64,000 nucleotides of DNA from NCBI RefSeq assembly GCF_003254525.1, contig NZ_QFYS01000001.1:496001-560000 (forward strand). The letters run 5' to 3'. This DNA comes from Phenylobacterium kunshanense (GTDB taxonomy: Bacteria > Pseudomonadota > Alphaproteobacteria > Caulobacterales > Caulobacteraceae). Both the position numbers and the translations under genes were made by a program. Every line of letters begins with the position of its first letter. Within the stretch, counting starts at the first letter, position 1. Shown piece by piece: positions 1 through 8,643 of this stretch. The notes under the pieces were generated by a model. It worked only from the letters and a program-made list of their open reading frames with translations. It searched no databases and was not told the origin of the DNA.

Positions 1-1
1 C

Positions 2-532
2 GCCTCCACGGACCGCCCGCTCGCCGAGGTAGGGCGCCAGCTCTTCGGCCCGGTCGGCCAGATCGCGGTCTCGGCCGGCGCCATCGCCGTTATCCTCGGC
101 ACGATCCTGGTGATCACCCTCTCCATGCCTCGCATGCTTCTTGCGCTTGCCGAGCGCGGCCAGCTTCCCGAAGGCCTGGGCCGGGTGCATCCGCTATGGC
201 GCACGCCACACCTGGCGATTGCGGTGTCTTCCGTGCTGGCGTTCGGCTCGGCGCTGATGAGCGACCTGCTCAGCAGCCTGACCTTCGCCACCGCCACGCG
301 CATCCTGGGCTATGTGCTGTGTTGCGTGGCGCTCTGGCGTTTCTCCAGGCGGACCGACGCCCCGCCGGCGCAGTTCAACCTGCCCGGTCGGGGTCCCGTG
401 GCGCTTCTAACCGCCGCGCTGTTCCTGGGCGTTCTGGCCGTGGGCGCGGCGAAGGAACTGCCTGCCCTCGCGGCCGTGCTGATCGTCGGGCTGGCGCTCC
501 TCGCGTTCACGTCGCGCCGTAAAGCACCCTAG
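2..532 (+). CDS. Amino-acid permease of the APC superfamily, C-terminal part (gene starts before the window)
   Basis: The reading frame is open from base 2 and ends at a TAG at 530-532. The fragment shows about five hydrophobic membrane segments. The first lies around QIAVSAGAIAVILGTILVIT, followed by a short cytoplasmic loop (MPRMLLALAERGQLPEGLGRV) of the kind found in basic amino acid/polyamine antiporter type permeases, in which SMPR..ALA.RG.LP is a family hallmark. The product should be an inner-membrane transporter exchanging or importing an amino acid; the substrate cannot be told from this part. Its 3' end overlaps by 26 bases the convergent COQ10-like gene. An internal ATG at base 110 is not a credible start because the conserved family sequence continues upstream of it. 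Confidence 0.85.
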   Translation, partial: ASTDRPLAEVGRQLFGPVGQIAVSAGAIAVILGTILVITLSMPRMLLALAERGQLPEGLGRVHPLWRTPHLAIAVSSVLAFGSALMSDLLSSLTFATATRILGYVLCCVALWRFSRRTDAPPAQFNLPGRGPVALLTAALFLGVLAVGAAKELPALAAVLIVGLALLAFTSRRKAP

Positions 533-956
533 CGCGGTCCTCGAAGCAGCTCATCAGACGCTCCACCGCATGGTGGAAATTGGCCGCCAGCAGCCCCTCC
601 AGCAGCCGCGATTTGAACTGGAAGTCGATGTCGAACTCGATGCGCGTCCCGGCCGGATCCTCCAGGAACCGCCAGCGGTTCGTCAGCTTGCGGAACGGAC
701 CGGATAGCAGGTTCACGTCGATCTGACGGTTGGTCCCGTCGCGATGGACCCGGGTCGCGAAGCGCTCCTTCAGGAACGAGAACCCCACCCCCGCCTCGGC
801 GTCCAGGCTGTCGACGCCCTCGCCCAGCGCACGCCGGTTCCACGTCCGCATGGACGTGATCCAGGGTACGAACTTGGGATAGGCCTCGACGTCCCCCACC
901 AGGGAGAAAAGCTGGTCGGGAGTGTAGGGCAGAACCCGGGAGACGTGGTGATGCAC
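507..956 (-). CDS. SRPBCC/START-domain protein, COQ10/RatA-like
   Basis: A 149-residue protein with the polyketide cyclase/START fold signature of the COQ10/RatA family: an N-terminal YTPDQLFSLVGDVEAYPKF motif and a central F..GPFRKL.N.W.F segment. Mitochondrial COQ10 binds coenzyme Q and supports respiratory electron transfer. The bacterial name RatA, from a proposed ribosome-association toxin, is a less secure function. The start is a GTG at 954-956, five bases after the lipA stop, so it is almost certainly co-transcribed with lipA, an arrangement common in alphaproteobacteria. Its end overlaps the convergent permease gene. A ubiquinone-binding or chaperone role is inferred from the family only. 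Confidence 0.85.
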   Translation of the reverse strand: MHHHVSRVLPYTPDQLFSLVGDVEAYPKFVPWITSMRTWNRRALGEGVDSLDAEAGVGFSFLKERFATRVHRDGTNRQIDVNLLSGPFRKLTNRWRFLEDPAGTRIEFDIDFQFKSRLLEGLLAANFHHAVERLMSCFEDRARVLYGAT

Positions 957-961
957 GGGCG

Positions 962-1924
962 CTACGCCCTCGCCTCTCGCTCCCGCCGCGCCGCCTGCAG
1001 GCGGGCGAAATCCTCGCCGGCATGGTGGGACGAGCGGGTCAGAGGGCTGGACGAGACCATCAGGAAGCCCTTGGCCCGGGCGATCTCCTCATAGGCCTTG
1101 AACTCGTCGGGATGGACGAACCGGTCGATCGGCGCGTGCTTGCGGGTGGGCTGCAGGTACTGGCCGATGGTGATGAAGTCGACGCCGGCCGACCGCATGT
1201 CGTCCATGACCTGCATCACCTCCTCCTTGGCCTCGCCCAGGCCGACCATGATGCCGGACTTGGTGAACTGTTGCGGGTCGCGCTCCTTCACCCGCTCCAG
1301 CAGGCGCAGGGAGTTGTAGTAACGGGCGCCCGGGCGGATCGGCAGGTACAGCCGCGGCACGGTCTCGAGGTTGTGGTTGAAGACGTCGGGCCGCGCCTCG
1401 ATCACCTCGTAGACCGCGTCCAGCGGCTTGCGCAGGAAGTCGGGCGTCAGGATCTCGATGGTGGTCTGAGGCGAGGCCTCGCGAATGGCCCGGACCACGG
1501 CGGCGAAGTGCGCCGCGCCGCCGTCCGCCAGATCGTCGCGGTCGACCGAGGTGATGACCACGTGGGCCAGCCCCATCTTGGCGACCGCGTCCGCCACCCG
1601 GGCCGGTTCGGTCGGGTCCAGCGGGTCCGGCTTGCCCGTCGCCACGTTGCAGAAGGCGCAGGCCCGGGTGCAGGTCTCGCCCATGATCATCATGGTCGCG
1701 TGGTTCTTCGACCAGCACTCACCGATGTTGGGGCAGGCCGCCTCCTCGCAGACCGTGACCAGGCCGTGCCCCTTCACGATCTCCTTGGTGGCGTTGTAGC
1801 CGGGCGCCCCGGGCGCGCGGACGCGCAGCCACTCGGGCTTGCGCAGGATCGGACTGTCCGGACGCGACTGCTTCTCGGGGTGACGCGGGCGCTTGGCGCC
1901 CAGGGTGTCGATGACCACGGCCAT
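962..1924 (-). CDS. lipA: Lipoyl synthase
   Basis: A radical-SAM enzyme of 320 residues that inserts two sulfurs into octanoyl-protein to make the lipoyl cofactor. Both cluster motifs are visible: the auxiliary cluster cysteines at about residues 59, 64 and 70 ([12 protein letters not shown]) and the radical SAM motif CTRACAFC with cysteines at about 85, 89 and 92. The start was set at MAVVIDTLG (ATG 1922-1924), which gives the usual family length; the frame stays open further upstream but that part is not conserved. Its products are the lipoyl domains of pdhB and pdhC encoded a few kilobases away. It is followed directly by the COQ10-like gene. The 142-base gap to the divergent synthetase gene must hold its promoter. 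Confidence 0.97.
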   Translation of the reverse strand: MAVVIDTLGAKRPRHPEKQSRPDSPILRKPEWLRVRAPGAPGYNATKEIVKGHGLVTVCEEAACPNIGECWSKNHATMMIMGETCTRACAFCNVATGKPDPLDPTEPARVADAVAKMGLAHVVITSVDRDDLADGGAAHFAAVVRAIREASPQTTIEILTPDFLRKPLDAVYEVIEARPDVFNHNLETVPRLYLPIRPGARYYNSLRLLERVKERDPQQFTKSGIMVGLGEAKEEVMQVMDDMRSAGVDFITIGQYLQPTRKHAPIDRFVHPDEFKAYEEIARAKGFLMVSSSPLTRSSHHAGEDFARLQAARREREARA

Positions 1925-2066
1925 GGGCCCTAGATCGTCCGTCCGCGCCTCCGGATCAAGCGCGCACGCCGCCGCGGGCCTGACCTCACGGCAAGTTACC
2001 GATCTTTTCAGCGCCGACGGGCGCCTATAGGGTCCCCCCCAACGATAAACTGGGAGGCGTTCGCCC

Positions 2067-3620
2067 TTGCGTGCGTTCGACAGCGCGTCTGCGCAGTCAT
2101 CTATCTTTGACGCCCTGATTGCGGCGTCTCGGAAATACGGGGCCAAGAAGCCGATCCTGGAGGACCAGGAACGCAATCCCCTCACCTATCTCGACCTGAT
2201 CCGCGGTTCGTTCGCCCTGGGGCGGAAGATCAGCGCGTTCACGAGGAAGGGGGAGCGCGTCGGCGTCATGCTGCCCTCCAGCTCGGGCGGCGTCGTGACG
2301 TTCTTCGCCCTCCACGCGTTCGGCCGCGTCCCGACCATGCTGAACTTCACGGCCGGCATCCGGAACCTGAAGGCGGCCTGCGAGCTGGCCGGCGTGCGCA
2401 CGGTGCTGACCTCCCATCGCTTCGTCGAGCAGGGCAAGCTGCACGACCTGATCGACGCCCTCGAGACCATGACCAACGTGGTCTACCTTGAGGACGTTCG
2501 GAACACGGTAGGCCTGGCCGACAAGCTCTACGCCGCCGCGGCCGGCGCCCTGCCGATGCAGTTCCGGGCGCCCCTTTCCCCGCGCGAGCCGGGGGTGATC
2601 CTCTTTACATCGGGCAGCTTCGGCGCGCCGCGCGGCGTGGTGCTGAGCCACGCCAACCTTGTGTCGAACTGCCGGCAGATCGCCCAGCACATCGCGCTCG
2701 ACACCAACTGGGTGTTCTTCAACCCGCTGCCGATCTTCCACGTCTTCGGCCTGACCGGCGGCGCCCTGCTGCCGATCTTCAGTGGCCTCAAGGCGTTCCA
2801 GTACCCCTCGCCGCTGCACGTGAAGCAGATTCCGGCGCTGGTGAAGGACACCAAGGCGAACGTGCTGTTCGCCACCGACACCTTCATCAACCAGTACGCC
2901 CGTTCGGCCGAGAAGGACGAACTTTCGGGCCTGACCTTCGTGGTCTGCGGCGCCGAGAAGGTGCGCGACGAGACCCACAACCTGATCCACGAGAAGTTCG
3001 GGCCGATCCCGCTGCTCGAGGGCTACGGCGCGACGGAATGCTCGCCCGTGATCGCGGTGAACCAGCCCGGGGACAACCGCCGCGGCACGGTCGGCGCCCT
3101 GCTGCCCGGCATGGAGACCCGCCTGGAGCCGGTCGAGGGCATCCCCGGCGGCGGAAAGCTGCTGGTGCGCGGGCCCAACGTCATGTCCGGCTACCTGCGC
3201 CCCGACGGCGGCGTCGAGCCTCCCAACGACGGCTGGCACGACACGGGTGACGTGGTGTCCATCAGTGACGACGGCTGGGTGAAGATCCTCGGGCGGGTGA
3301 AGCGCTTCGCCAAGGTGGGCGGCGAGATGGTCTCCCTGACCGCCGCCGAGGACCTGGCCGCCGCCGTCTGGCCCGACTGCCGCCACGCCGTGGTCGCCTT
3401 GCCCGACCCGAAGAAGGGCGAGCGCCTGGTCCTGGTGACCGACCGCCGCGACGCCGAGCCAGCGCCCCTGCTCGCCCACGCCCAGCAGATCGGCGCGCCG
3501 GAACTGGCCGTGCCGCGCAAGATCATCCGGGTGCCCGAGATCCCCGTGCTGGGCACCGGCAAGACCGACTACGTCGCCCTCCAGCGGATCGTCGACGCGG
3601 AGATCAAGCGGGCGGCGTGA
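2067..3620 (+). CDS. AMP-binding synthetase resembling the acyl-ACP synthetase half of Aas
   Basis: A 517-residue adenylate-forming enzyme. Core motifs are present: [16 protein letters not shown] (phosphate-binding loop, with Arg where Lys is usual), [14 protein letters not shown] (A5), GWHDTGDVV (A7), [16 protein letters not shown] (A8) and a C-terminal GTGKTDYV with the catalytic lysine. The A8 region and the segment [19 protein letters not shown] resemble the synthetase domain of the E. coli bifunctional Aas (2-acyl-lysophosphatidylethanolamine acyltransferase/acyl-ACP synthetase) more than ordinary acyl-CoA ligases. The acyltransferase half is absent, so it probably activates fatty acids, onto ACP or CoA. 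The chosen start is a TTG at 2067 preceded by GGGAGG at 2051-2056. Confidence 0.85.
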   Translation: MRAFDSASAQSSIFDALIAASRKYGAKKPILEDQERNPLTYLDLIRGSFALGRKISAFTRKGERVGVMLPSSSGGVVTFFALHAFGRVPTMLNFTAGIRNLKAACELAGVRTVLTSHRFVEQGKLHDLIDALETMTNVVYLEDVRNTVGLADKLYAAAAGALPMQFRAPLSPREPGVILFTSGSFGAPRGVVLSHANLVSNCRQIAQHIALDTNWVFFNPLPIFHVFGLTGGALLPIFSGLKAFQYPSPLHVKQIPALVKDTKANVLFATDTFINQYARSAEKDELSGLTFVVCGAEKVRDETHNLIHEKFGPIPLLEGYGATECSPVIAVNQPGDNRRGTVGALLPGMETRLEPVEGIPGGGKLLVRGPNVMSGYLRPDGGVEPPNDGWHDTGDVVSISDDGWVKILGRVKRFAKVGGEMVSLTAAEDLAAAVWPDCRHAVVALPDPKKGERLVLVTDRRDAEPAPLLAHAQQIGAPELAVPRKIIRVPEIPVLGTGKTDYVALQRIVDAEIKRAA

Positions 3621-3645
3621 GCCTCGCCCGCTGCGGCGGGCGACC

Positions 3646-5037
3646 TCAGAGGTGCAGTACGCGCCCGTAGGCGTCGAGCGCGGCCTCGTGCATCGCCTCG
3701 CTCATGGTCGGGTGCGGGAAGACCGTGGCCTGGATCTCGGCCTCGGTGGCCTCCAGGGTCATGGCCAGGGCGAACCCCTGGATCATCTCGGTGACCTCGT
3801 GGCCGACCATGTGCGCGCCGATCAGCGCGCCGGTCCTGCCGTCGAAGATGGTCTTCACCAGGCCGTCCGGTTCGCCGGCGGCCACCGCCTTGCCGTTCAC
3901 CCGGAACGGAAAGCGGCCGACCTTCGGCTCCAGCCCCTGCTCCTTCGCCTGCGCCTCGGTGAGGCCCACCGACGCCACCTGCGGCGTCGTGTAGGTGCAG
4001 CCGGGGATCGGCGCCGTGAGGTTGGTCGGCTTCAGGCCGGCGATGTGCTCGATGCAGTGCACGCCCTCGTGGCTCGCCTTGTGCGCCAGCCAGGGCGGAC
4101 CGGCCACGTCGCCGATGGCGTAGAGCCCGGGCACGCCGGTCGCGCCGTGCGCGTCGGTGACCACGTGGGTCTTCTCGATCCTGACGCCCAGGGCCTCCAG
4201 GCCCAGGTCCTCGACGTTGCCGACGATGCCGACCGCGACGATGGCGACATCGGCCTGCAGGGTCTCGGCCTTGCCGCCCGCCTCGATCTCCAATGACACG
4301 CCCGTCTTGGTCTTCGTGAGCTTCTTCACATTGGCCGGCGCGCGGAACTTGATCCCGCGCTTCTCGAACACCTTGTGCGCGGCCTTGGAGATTTCCTCGT
4401 CCTCGACCGGCAGGATGCGCGGCATCATCTCGACGACCGTAACATCCGCGCCCAACGCCCTGTAGAAGCTGGCGAATTCCATGCCGATAGCGCCTGACCC
4501 GATGACCACCAGCGACTTCGGCGCCGCCTTGGGGACCAGGGCCTCGCGGTACGTCCAGACGCGCTCGCCGTCCGGCTCCAGCCCGATGGCGGGGATGGTC
4601 CGGGCGCGGGCGCCGGTGGCGAGGATCACATGCTTGGCGGTCAGCTTCCGTTGGCCCACCACGACGGTCGGCGCGGGCGAGCCCTTTTCCAGCTGGGCGC
4701 TTCCCTGCACCACCTCGATCTTGTGCTTCTTCATCAGGAAGGTGACGCCGGAATTCATCTGCGCCGCCACCTTGCGCGAGCGCTCGACCACGGCGCCGAA
4801 GTCGAAGCCGCGCTTCTCCACCGACAGGCCAAAGTCTTTCAGGTGGTCGAGTTGTTCGTACACCTCGCCCGACTTCAGCAGCGCCTTGGTGGGAATGCAG
4901 CCCCAGTTGAGGCAGATGCCGCCCAGCTCGGCCCGCTCCACGATGGCGACCTTGAAGCCGAGCTGCGAGGCGCGGATGGCGGTCACATAGCCGCCCGGCC
5001 CCGAGCCGATCACCACGACGTCGAACGCATCAGCCAT
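3646..5037 (-). CDS. lpdA: Dihydrolipoyl dehydrogenase (E3)
   Basis: A 463-residue FAD-dependent pyridine nucleotide-disulfide oxidoreductase that reoxidises dihydrolipoamide of the PDH complex with NAD+. Visible are the N-terminal FAD dinucleotide fold (VVVIGSGPGGYVTAIRA), the redox-active pair in GGICLNWGCIPTK (Cys42/Cys47), the central NAD-binding fold (VVIGSGAIGMEFASFYRALG), the second FAD motif (GLYAIGDVAG) and the C-terminal interface with HPHPTMSEA.HEA, which contains the catalytic His-Glu. The start codon shares one base with the stop codon of the preceding glutathione peroxidase gene (TGATG), so the two are translationally coupled. It is the last gene of the pdh cluster. Confidence 0.97.
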   Translation of the reverse strand: MADAFDVVVIGSGPGGYVTAIRASQLGFKVAIVERAELGGICLNWGCIPTKALLKSGEVYEQLDHLKDFGLSVEKRGFDFGAVVERSRKVAAQMNSGVTFLMKKHKIEVVQGSAQLEKGSPAPTVVVGQRKLTAKHVILATGARARTIPAIGLEPDGERVWTYREALVPKAAPKSLVVIGSGAIGMEFASFYRALGADVTVVEMMPRILPVEDEEISKAAHKVFEKRGIKFRAPANVKKLTKTKTGVSLEIEAGGKAETLQADVAIVAVGIVGNVEDLGLEALGVRIEKTHVVTDAHGATGVPGLYAIGDVAGPPWLAHKASHEGVHCIEHIAGLKPTNLTAPIPGCTYTTPQVASVGLTEAQAKEQGLEPKVGRFPFRVNGKAVAAGEPDGLVKTIFDGRTGALIGAHMVGHEVTEMIQGFALAMTLEATEAEIQATVFPHPTMSEAMHEAALDAYGRVLHL

Positions 5038-5516
5038 CAGAGCAAAGCCTCGATCGCGCCTTCCAGCGACTTGGGTTCATCGGTGGGCGCATAGCGGTCG
5101 ACGACCTTGCCCGAGCGGTCGATCAGGAACTTGGTGAAGTTCCACTTGATCCCCTCGGTGCCCAGCAGGCCCTTCTTCTGGCCCTTGAGGAAGACGTAGA
5201 GCGGGTGCGCGGTCGGGCCGTTCACGTCGATCTTCCGCATCATGGGGAAGTCCACGTCATAGGTCAGCGAGCAGAAGGATTTGATCTCCTCCTCATCGCC
5301 GGGCTCCTGCGCGCCGAACTGGTTGCAGGGGAAGCCCAGCACCACGAAGCCGCGGTCGCGGTACTTTCGGTAGAGCTCCTCCAGACCGGCATACTGGCGC
5401 GTGAAGCCACACTTGCTGGCCGTATTGACGATCAGCAGCACCTTGCCCTGGTAGTCCGCCAGCGGCGCCGGCTGGCCGTCGATGGTTTCGGCCGTGAAAT
5501 CGTACACGCTCGCCAT
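5037..5516 (-). CDS. Glutathione peroxidase family thiol peroxidase
   Basis: A 159-residue peroxidase of the GPx fold. The peroxidatic Cys36 lies in NTASKCGFT and the FPCNQFGAQEPG motif at 62-73 supplies Gln70. WNFTKF at 125-130 supplies Trp125 and Asn126, completing the Cys-Gln-Trp-Asn tetrad. Cys82 in FCSLTYDV sits where the resolving cysteine of thioredoxin-dependent GPx-like enzymes is found, so thioredoxin may be the true reductant. No signal peptide is visible, so it is cytoplasmic. It lies between pdhC and lpdA, 18 bases after pdhC and overlapping the lpdA start by one base, which makes it part of the PDH operon. It probably removes organic or hydrogen peroxide. Confidence 0.93.
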   Translation of the reverse strand: MASVYDFTAETIDGQPAPLADYQGKVLLIVNTASKCGFTRQYAGLEELYRKYRDRGFVVLGFPCNQFGAQEPGDEEEIKSFCSLTYDVDFPMMRKIDVNGPTAHPLYVFLKGQKKGLLGTEGIKWNFTKFLIDRSGKVVDRYAPTDEPKSLEGAIEALL

Positions 5517-5534
5517 TTCGTCCCGTCCCTTCGA

Positions 5535-6860
5535 TCAGACGATCATCGTCAGCGGTTCTTCGATCAGCGCCCTGAACGCCTGCAGCCAGCGGGCGCCTGT
5601 CGCCCCGTCGACCACGCGATGGTCGCAGGTCAGGGTGACGCTCATCACCGTGGCGATCTCCAGCTTGTCGCCGCGCACCACGGGCCGCTTCTCGCCCGCA
5701 CCGACCGACAGGATGCAGCCCTGCGGCTCGTTGAGGATCGAGGCGAAGGTCTTGATGCCGAACATGCCGAGGTTGGAGACCGAAAAGGTGCCGCCCTGGA
5801 ATTCCTCGGGCTTCAGCTTCTTGTTGCGCGCCCGCTCGGCGAGGTCCTTGGCCTCGGTGGCGATCTGGGCGAGACCCTTGGTCTCCGCGGCGCGGATGAT
5901 GGGCGTGATCAGCCCGCCGGGCACGGCCACCGCCATGGCGATGTCGGCGTGATGGTGCATGGCGATGCCTTCGGGCGTGTAAGAGGCGTTGGCCTCCGGC
6001 ACCCGCTTCAGCGCCACGGCCGCCGCCTTCATGACGAGGTCGTTGACGCTGACCTTCACGCCCTCCTTCTCGAGCAGGGCGTTGATCCGCGTGCGCGCGG
6101 CCAAGAGGCCGTCGATCTCCAGGTCGATGGTCAGCGGGAAGTGCGGCACGTCGCGGAAGCTGTCGGTCATCCGCCGCGCTACCGTCTTGCGCATGCCGTC
6201 CAGGGGGATCAGGTCGTAGCTGCCAGCCGGGATGCCCATCTGCTCCAGGCTCTGCGCCTGGCGTGGCGCCGCGGCGGCCGGAGCCGCGGCGGCTGCGGGC
6301 CTGGCCTGGCCGGGCTGGGCCTTGTCGATGTCGACCTTGACGATCCGCCCGTGCGGGCCGCTGCCGGTGACCGCCGACAGGTCGACACCCTTCTGCTCCG
6401 CCAGTCGTCGAGCGAGCGGCGAGGCGAAGATCCTGGAACCTCCCCCGTTCACGGGGGAGGGGGACCGCGAAGCGGTGGACGGGGCGGTGGCGACAGGCTC
6501 GGGCTTGGAAGCCGGCGCAGGCTCCGATTTGGCAGGCGCAGGTGCGGCCGCACCGCCCCCTCCACCCTTCGGGTCCCCCTCTCCCACCTTGGCGGGAGAG
6601 GTTTGAGGCGCGGCGGTCTCGCCGTCGCCGGCCAGCCGCGCGATCGGGGTATTCACCTTCACCCCTTCCGAGCCTTCGGAGACGAGGATTTCCCGGACGA
6701 CGCCCTCGTCGACCGCCTCGACCTCCATGGTCGCCTTGTCGGTCTCGATCTCGGCGATCACGTCGCCGGACTTCACCGTATCGCCGACCTTCACGTGCCA
6801 CTTGGCGAGGGTGCCCTCCTCCATCGTCGGAGACAGGGCGGGCATGAGGACGTCCGTCAT
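5535..6860 (-). CDS. pdhC: Pyruvate dehydrogenase E2, dihydrolipoamide acetyltransferase
   Basis: A 441-residue core subunit that transfers acetyl groups to CoA. In order: one lipoyl domain (1-80, lipoyl-lysine Lys42 in ETDKATME), a linker (81-143), the E1/E3-binding domain (about 144-180, [27 protein letters not shown]), a second Ala/Pro-rich linker, and the acyltransferase domain with the catalytic motif DHRVVDG near residue 414. The start at 6860 ([16 protein letters not shown]) was chosen because it begins the lipoyl domain and overlaps the GFA stop as ATGA. The linker is odd: residues about 87-103 and 125-141 are translated from two palindromic repeat elements. The lipoyl segment is nearly identical in DNA to that of pdhB. 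Confidence 0.97.
   Translation of the reverse strand: MTDVLMPALSPTMEEGTLAKWHVKVGDTVKSGDVIAEIETDKATMEVEAVDEGVVREILVSEGSEGVKVNTPIARLAGDGETAAPQTSPAKVGEGDPKGGGGGAAAPAPAKSEPAPASKPEPVATAPSTASRSPSPVNGGGSRIFASPLARRLAEQKGVDLSAVTGSGPHGRIVKVDIDKAQPGQARPAAAAAPAAAAPRQAQSLEQMGIPAGSYDLIPLDGMRKTVARRMTDSFRDVPHFPLTIDLEIDGLLAARTRINALLEKEGVKVSVNDLVMKAAAVALKRVPEANASYTPEGIAMHHHADIAMAVAVPGGLITPIIRAAETKGLAQIATEAKDLAERARNKKLKPEEFQGGTFSVSNLGMFGIKTFASILNEPQGCILSVGAGEKRPVVRGDKLEIATVMSVTLTCDHRVVDGATGARWLQAFRALIEEPLTMIV
6438..6487 (+). repeat. Palindromic repeat element inside the pdhC linker, copy 1
   Basis: On the plus strand a perfect 10-base inverted repeat with a 2-base loop (CCTCCCCCGT at 6439-6448, ACGGGGGAGG at 6451-6460) is followed by a second small hairpin (ACCGC-GAA-GCGGT, 6464-6476) and a GGACGGGG tail. 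This two-hairpin layout is that of the short REP-like elements normally found between genes in Caulobacteraceae and relatives (from memory). Here it lies antisense to pdhC and is translated as the Ser/Pro/Gly-rich part of the linker, residues about 125-141. Confidence 0.7.
6553..6605 (-). repeat. Palindromic repeat element inside the pdhC linker, copy 2 (inverted)
   Basis: Read on the minus strand this has the same layout as the copy at 6438-6487: an 8-base stem (CCTCTCCC at 6578-6585 with GGGAGAGG at 6594-6601) enclosing a GCCAAGGT-type loop, then ACCC-GAA-GGGT (6564-6574) and a GGAGGGGG tail. It is in opposite orientation to copy 1, about 65 bases away, and is sense with respect to pdhC. 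Its translation gives a Gly-rich stretch at residues about 87-103. Confidence 0.68.
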
Positions 6861-7264
6861 GCGGGTTCCTTGGAGAGATGGGACAGGGAATGCGCGTTGG
6901 CTTCCCAGTTCTGACCGTCGAAGGCCTCGATCACGAGTTCGAAGCCGTCGACCGAGTCGAGGCAGCGGGCGTTGACGCTCCAGCCGTCCGGGTTGGATCG
7001 CGGCCGGTAGAAGCTCTTCACGCCGCACTCCGAGCAGAAGAGGTGCTTCGCCACCCGGGTGTTGAACGTGTATTCGGCCAGCCGGTCCGCGCCCTTGGTC
7101 AGGCGGAAGCGGCTCTCGGGCACGATCACGTGCACGAAGCCGGTCTTGGCGCACATGGAGCAGTTGCAGGTCTGCGCCTCCACCGTGGCCGGCAGGGCCG
7201 CCTCGAAACGCACGCCGCCGCAGTGGCAGCCCCCCGCGCGCCAGGTGAAGGGGCTTTCGCTCAT
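6857..7264 (-). CDS. GFA/CENP-V family zinc protein
   Basis: A 135-residue protein with the full cysteine set of the glutathione-dependent formaldehyde-activating (GFA) fold: CHC at 13-15, CNCSMC at 33-38 and CSEC at 77-80, which together bind zinc. Founding members were described as spontaneous formaldehyde-glutathione adduct enzymes, but the activity of most homologues is unproven, so a thiol- or aldehyde-related role is all that can be inferred. It sits between pdhB and pdhC with 4-base ATGA overlaps at both ends (7261-7264 and 6857-6860), so it is translated from the PDH message. The start at MSESPFTW is fixed by the overlap with the pdhB stop. Confidence 0.88.
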   Translation of the reverse strand: MSESPFTWRAGGCHCGGVRFEAALPATVEAQTCNCSMCAKTGFVHVIVPESRFRLTKGADRLAEYTFNTRVAKHLFCSECGVKSFYRPRSNPDGWSVNARCLDSVDGFELVIEAFDGQNWEANAHSLSHLSKEPA

Positions 7265-8643
7265 CGGTAGCTCACGGCCTTGGCCGCCTTCACGATCCGG
7301 TCCACCGAAGGCATCGACAACGCCTCCAGATTCGCGGCGTAGGGCAGCGGCACGTCCTCCTGGTGGACCCGCGCCGGCGGGGCGTCGAGGTAGTCGAAGG
7401 CGAGTTCCGTGACCTTGGCCGCGACCTCGGCGCCGACGCCCATCGGCCCCCAGCCTTCCTCGACGGTGACCAGGCGGTTGGTCTTCTTGACGCTCTCGAC
7501 CACGGTCTCGATGTCCATGGGGCGGATCGTGCGCAGGTCGACCACCTCGGCCTCGATCCCTTCCTTGGCCAGTTCTTCGGCGGCCTGCAGGCAGAAACCC
7601 ACCATGCGGGAATAGGCCACCAGCGTGACGCCGGTCCCCTCGCGGCGGACCTTGGCCTTGCCGATCGGCACGACCCAGTCGACGTCTTCCGGCACGTCGA
7701 ACTCCTGACCGTAGAGCATCTCGTGCTCCAGGAAGACCACGGGGTTCGGGTCGCGGATCGCGGCCTTCAGCAGGCCCTTGGCGTCGGCCGCGTCGTAGGG
7801 TGCGATCACCTTCAGGCCGGGCACGTGGCCGTACCACGCGGCGTAGTCCTGGCTATGCTGGGCCGCCACCCGCGCCGCCGCTCCGTTCGGGCCGCGGAAG
7901 ACGATGGATGTCTTGATCTGCCCGCCCGACATATAGAGCGTCTTGGCGGCCGAATTGATAATATGATCAATGGCCTGCATGGCGAAGTTGAACGTCATGA
8001 ACTCGACGATCGGCTTCAGCCCGGCCATCGCCGCGCCCACGCCCAGGCCGGCGAAGCCGTACTCGGTGATCGGCGTGTCGATCACCCGCTTGGGGCCGAA
8101 CTCGTCCAGCAGGCCGCGGCTCACCTTGTAGGCGCCCTGGTATTGGGCGACTTCCTCGCCCATCAGGAAGACGTCGCCGTCGCGGCGCATCTCCTCGGCC
8201 ATCGCGTCGCGCAGGGCGTCGCGGACCGTGGTCTTCACCAGCTTCACGCCCTCCGGCAGCTCGGGATCCCGCAGGGCCGGCTTCGGCGTCACCGGGGCCA
8301 CGCCCTCGCCTTCCGGCTGGGGCCTGGCGGTCTCCGGCGGCTGCTTCTCGGGGTCTCCGGCCGACGCGGGGGGCGCCTCGACCTTCGCGGGCTGGGCCGC
8401 CCCACCCTCGCCGCCCAGGCGGGCGATCGGGGTGTTGACCTTCACCTCTTCCGAGCCCTCGGGGACCAGGATCTCGGAGACCACGCCCTCGTCGACGGCC
8501 TCGACCTCCATGGTCGCCTTGTCGGTCTCGATCTCGGCGATCACGTCGCCGGACTTCACCGTATCGCCGACCTTGACGAACCACTTGGCGAGCGTGCCCT
8601 CCTCCATGGTGGGCGAGAGCGCCGGCATCAGGATGTCGGTCAC
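7261..8643 (-). CDS. pdhB: Pyruvate dehydrogenase E1 beta subunit with N-terminal lipoyl domain
   Basis: A 460-residue protein. Residues 1-80 form a complete lipoyl domain (Lys42 in ETDKATME), followed by a Pro/Ala/Glu-rich linker to about 135. The transketolase-like E1 beta body then follows ([39 protein letters not shown]-terminal transketolase domain with [16 protein letters not shown]). With pdhA it forms the thiamin-diphosphate enzyme that decarboxylates pyruvate. An E1 beta that carries a lipoyl domain is characteristic of alphaproteobacterial PDH. It overlaps the pdhA stop by 4 bases upstream and the GFA start by 4 bases downstream. Confidence 0.97.
   Translation of the reverse strand: MTDILMPALSPTMEEGTLAKWFVKVGDTVKSGDVIAEIETDKATMEVEAVDEGVVSEILVPEGSEEVKVNTPIARLGGEGGAAQPAKVEAPPASAGDPEKQPPETARPQPEGEGVAPVTPKPALRDPELPEGVKLVKTTVRDALRDAMAEEMRRDGDVFLMGEEVAQYQGAYKVSRGLLDEFGPKRVIDTPITEYGFAGLGVGAAMAGLKPIVEFMTFNFAMQAIDHIINSAAKTLYMSGGQIKTSIVFRGPNGAAARVAAQHSQDYAAWYGHVPGLKVIAPYDAADAKGLLKAAIRDPNPVVFLEHEMLYGQEFDVPEDVDWVVPIGKAKVRREGTGVTLVAYSRMVGFCLQAAEELAKEGIEAEVVDLRTIRPMDIETVVESVKKTNRLVTVEEGWGPMGVGAEVAAKVTELAFDYLDAPPARVHQEDVPLPYAANLEALSMPSVDRIVKAAKAVSYR

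Noticed and set aside
2097..3479. Long open frame on the minus strand opposite the AMP-binding synthetase gene, and many similar long antisense frames across the window
   Set aside because: High GC content opens shadow frames. The translations are Arg/Gly/Ala/His-rich and match no family, while the plus-strand gene has clear motifs.
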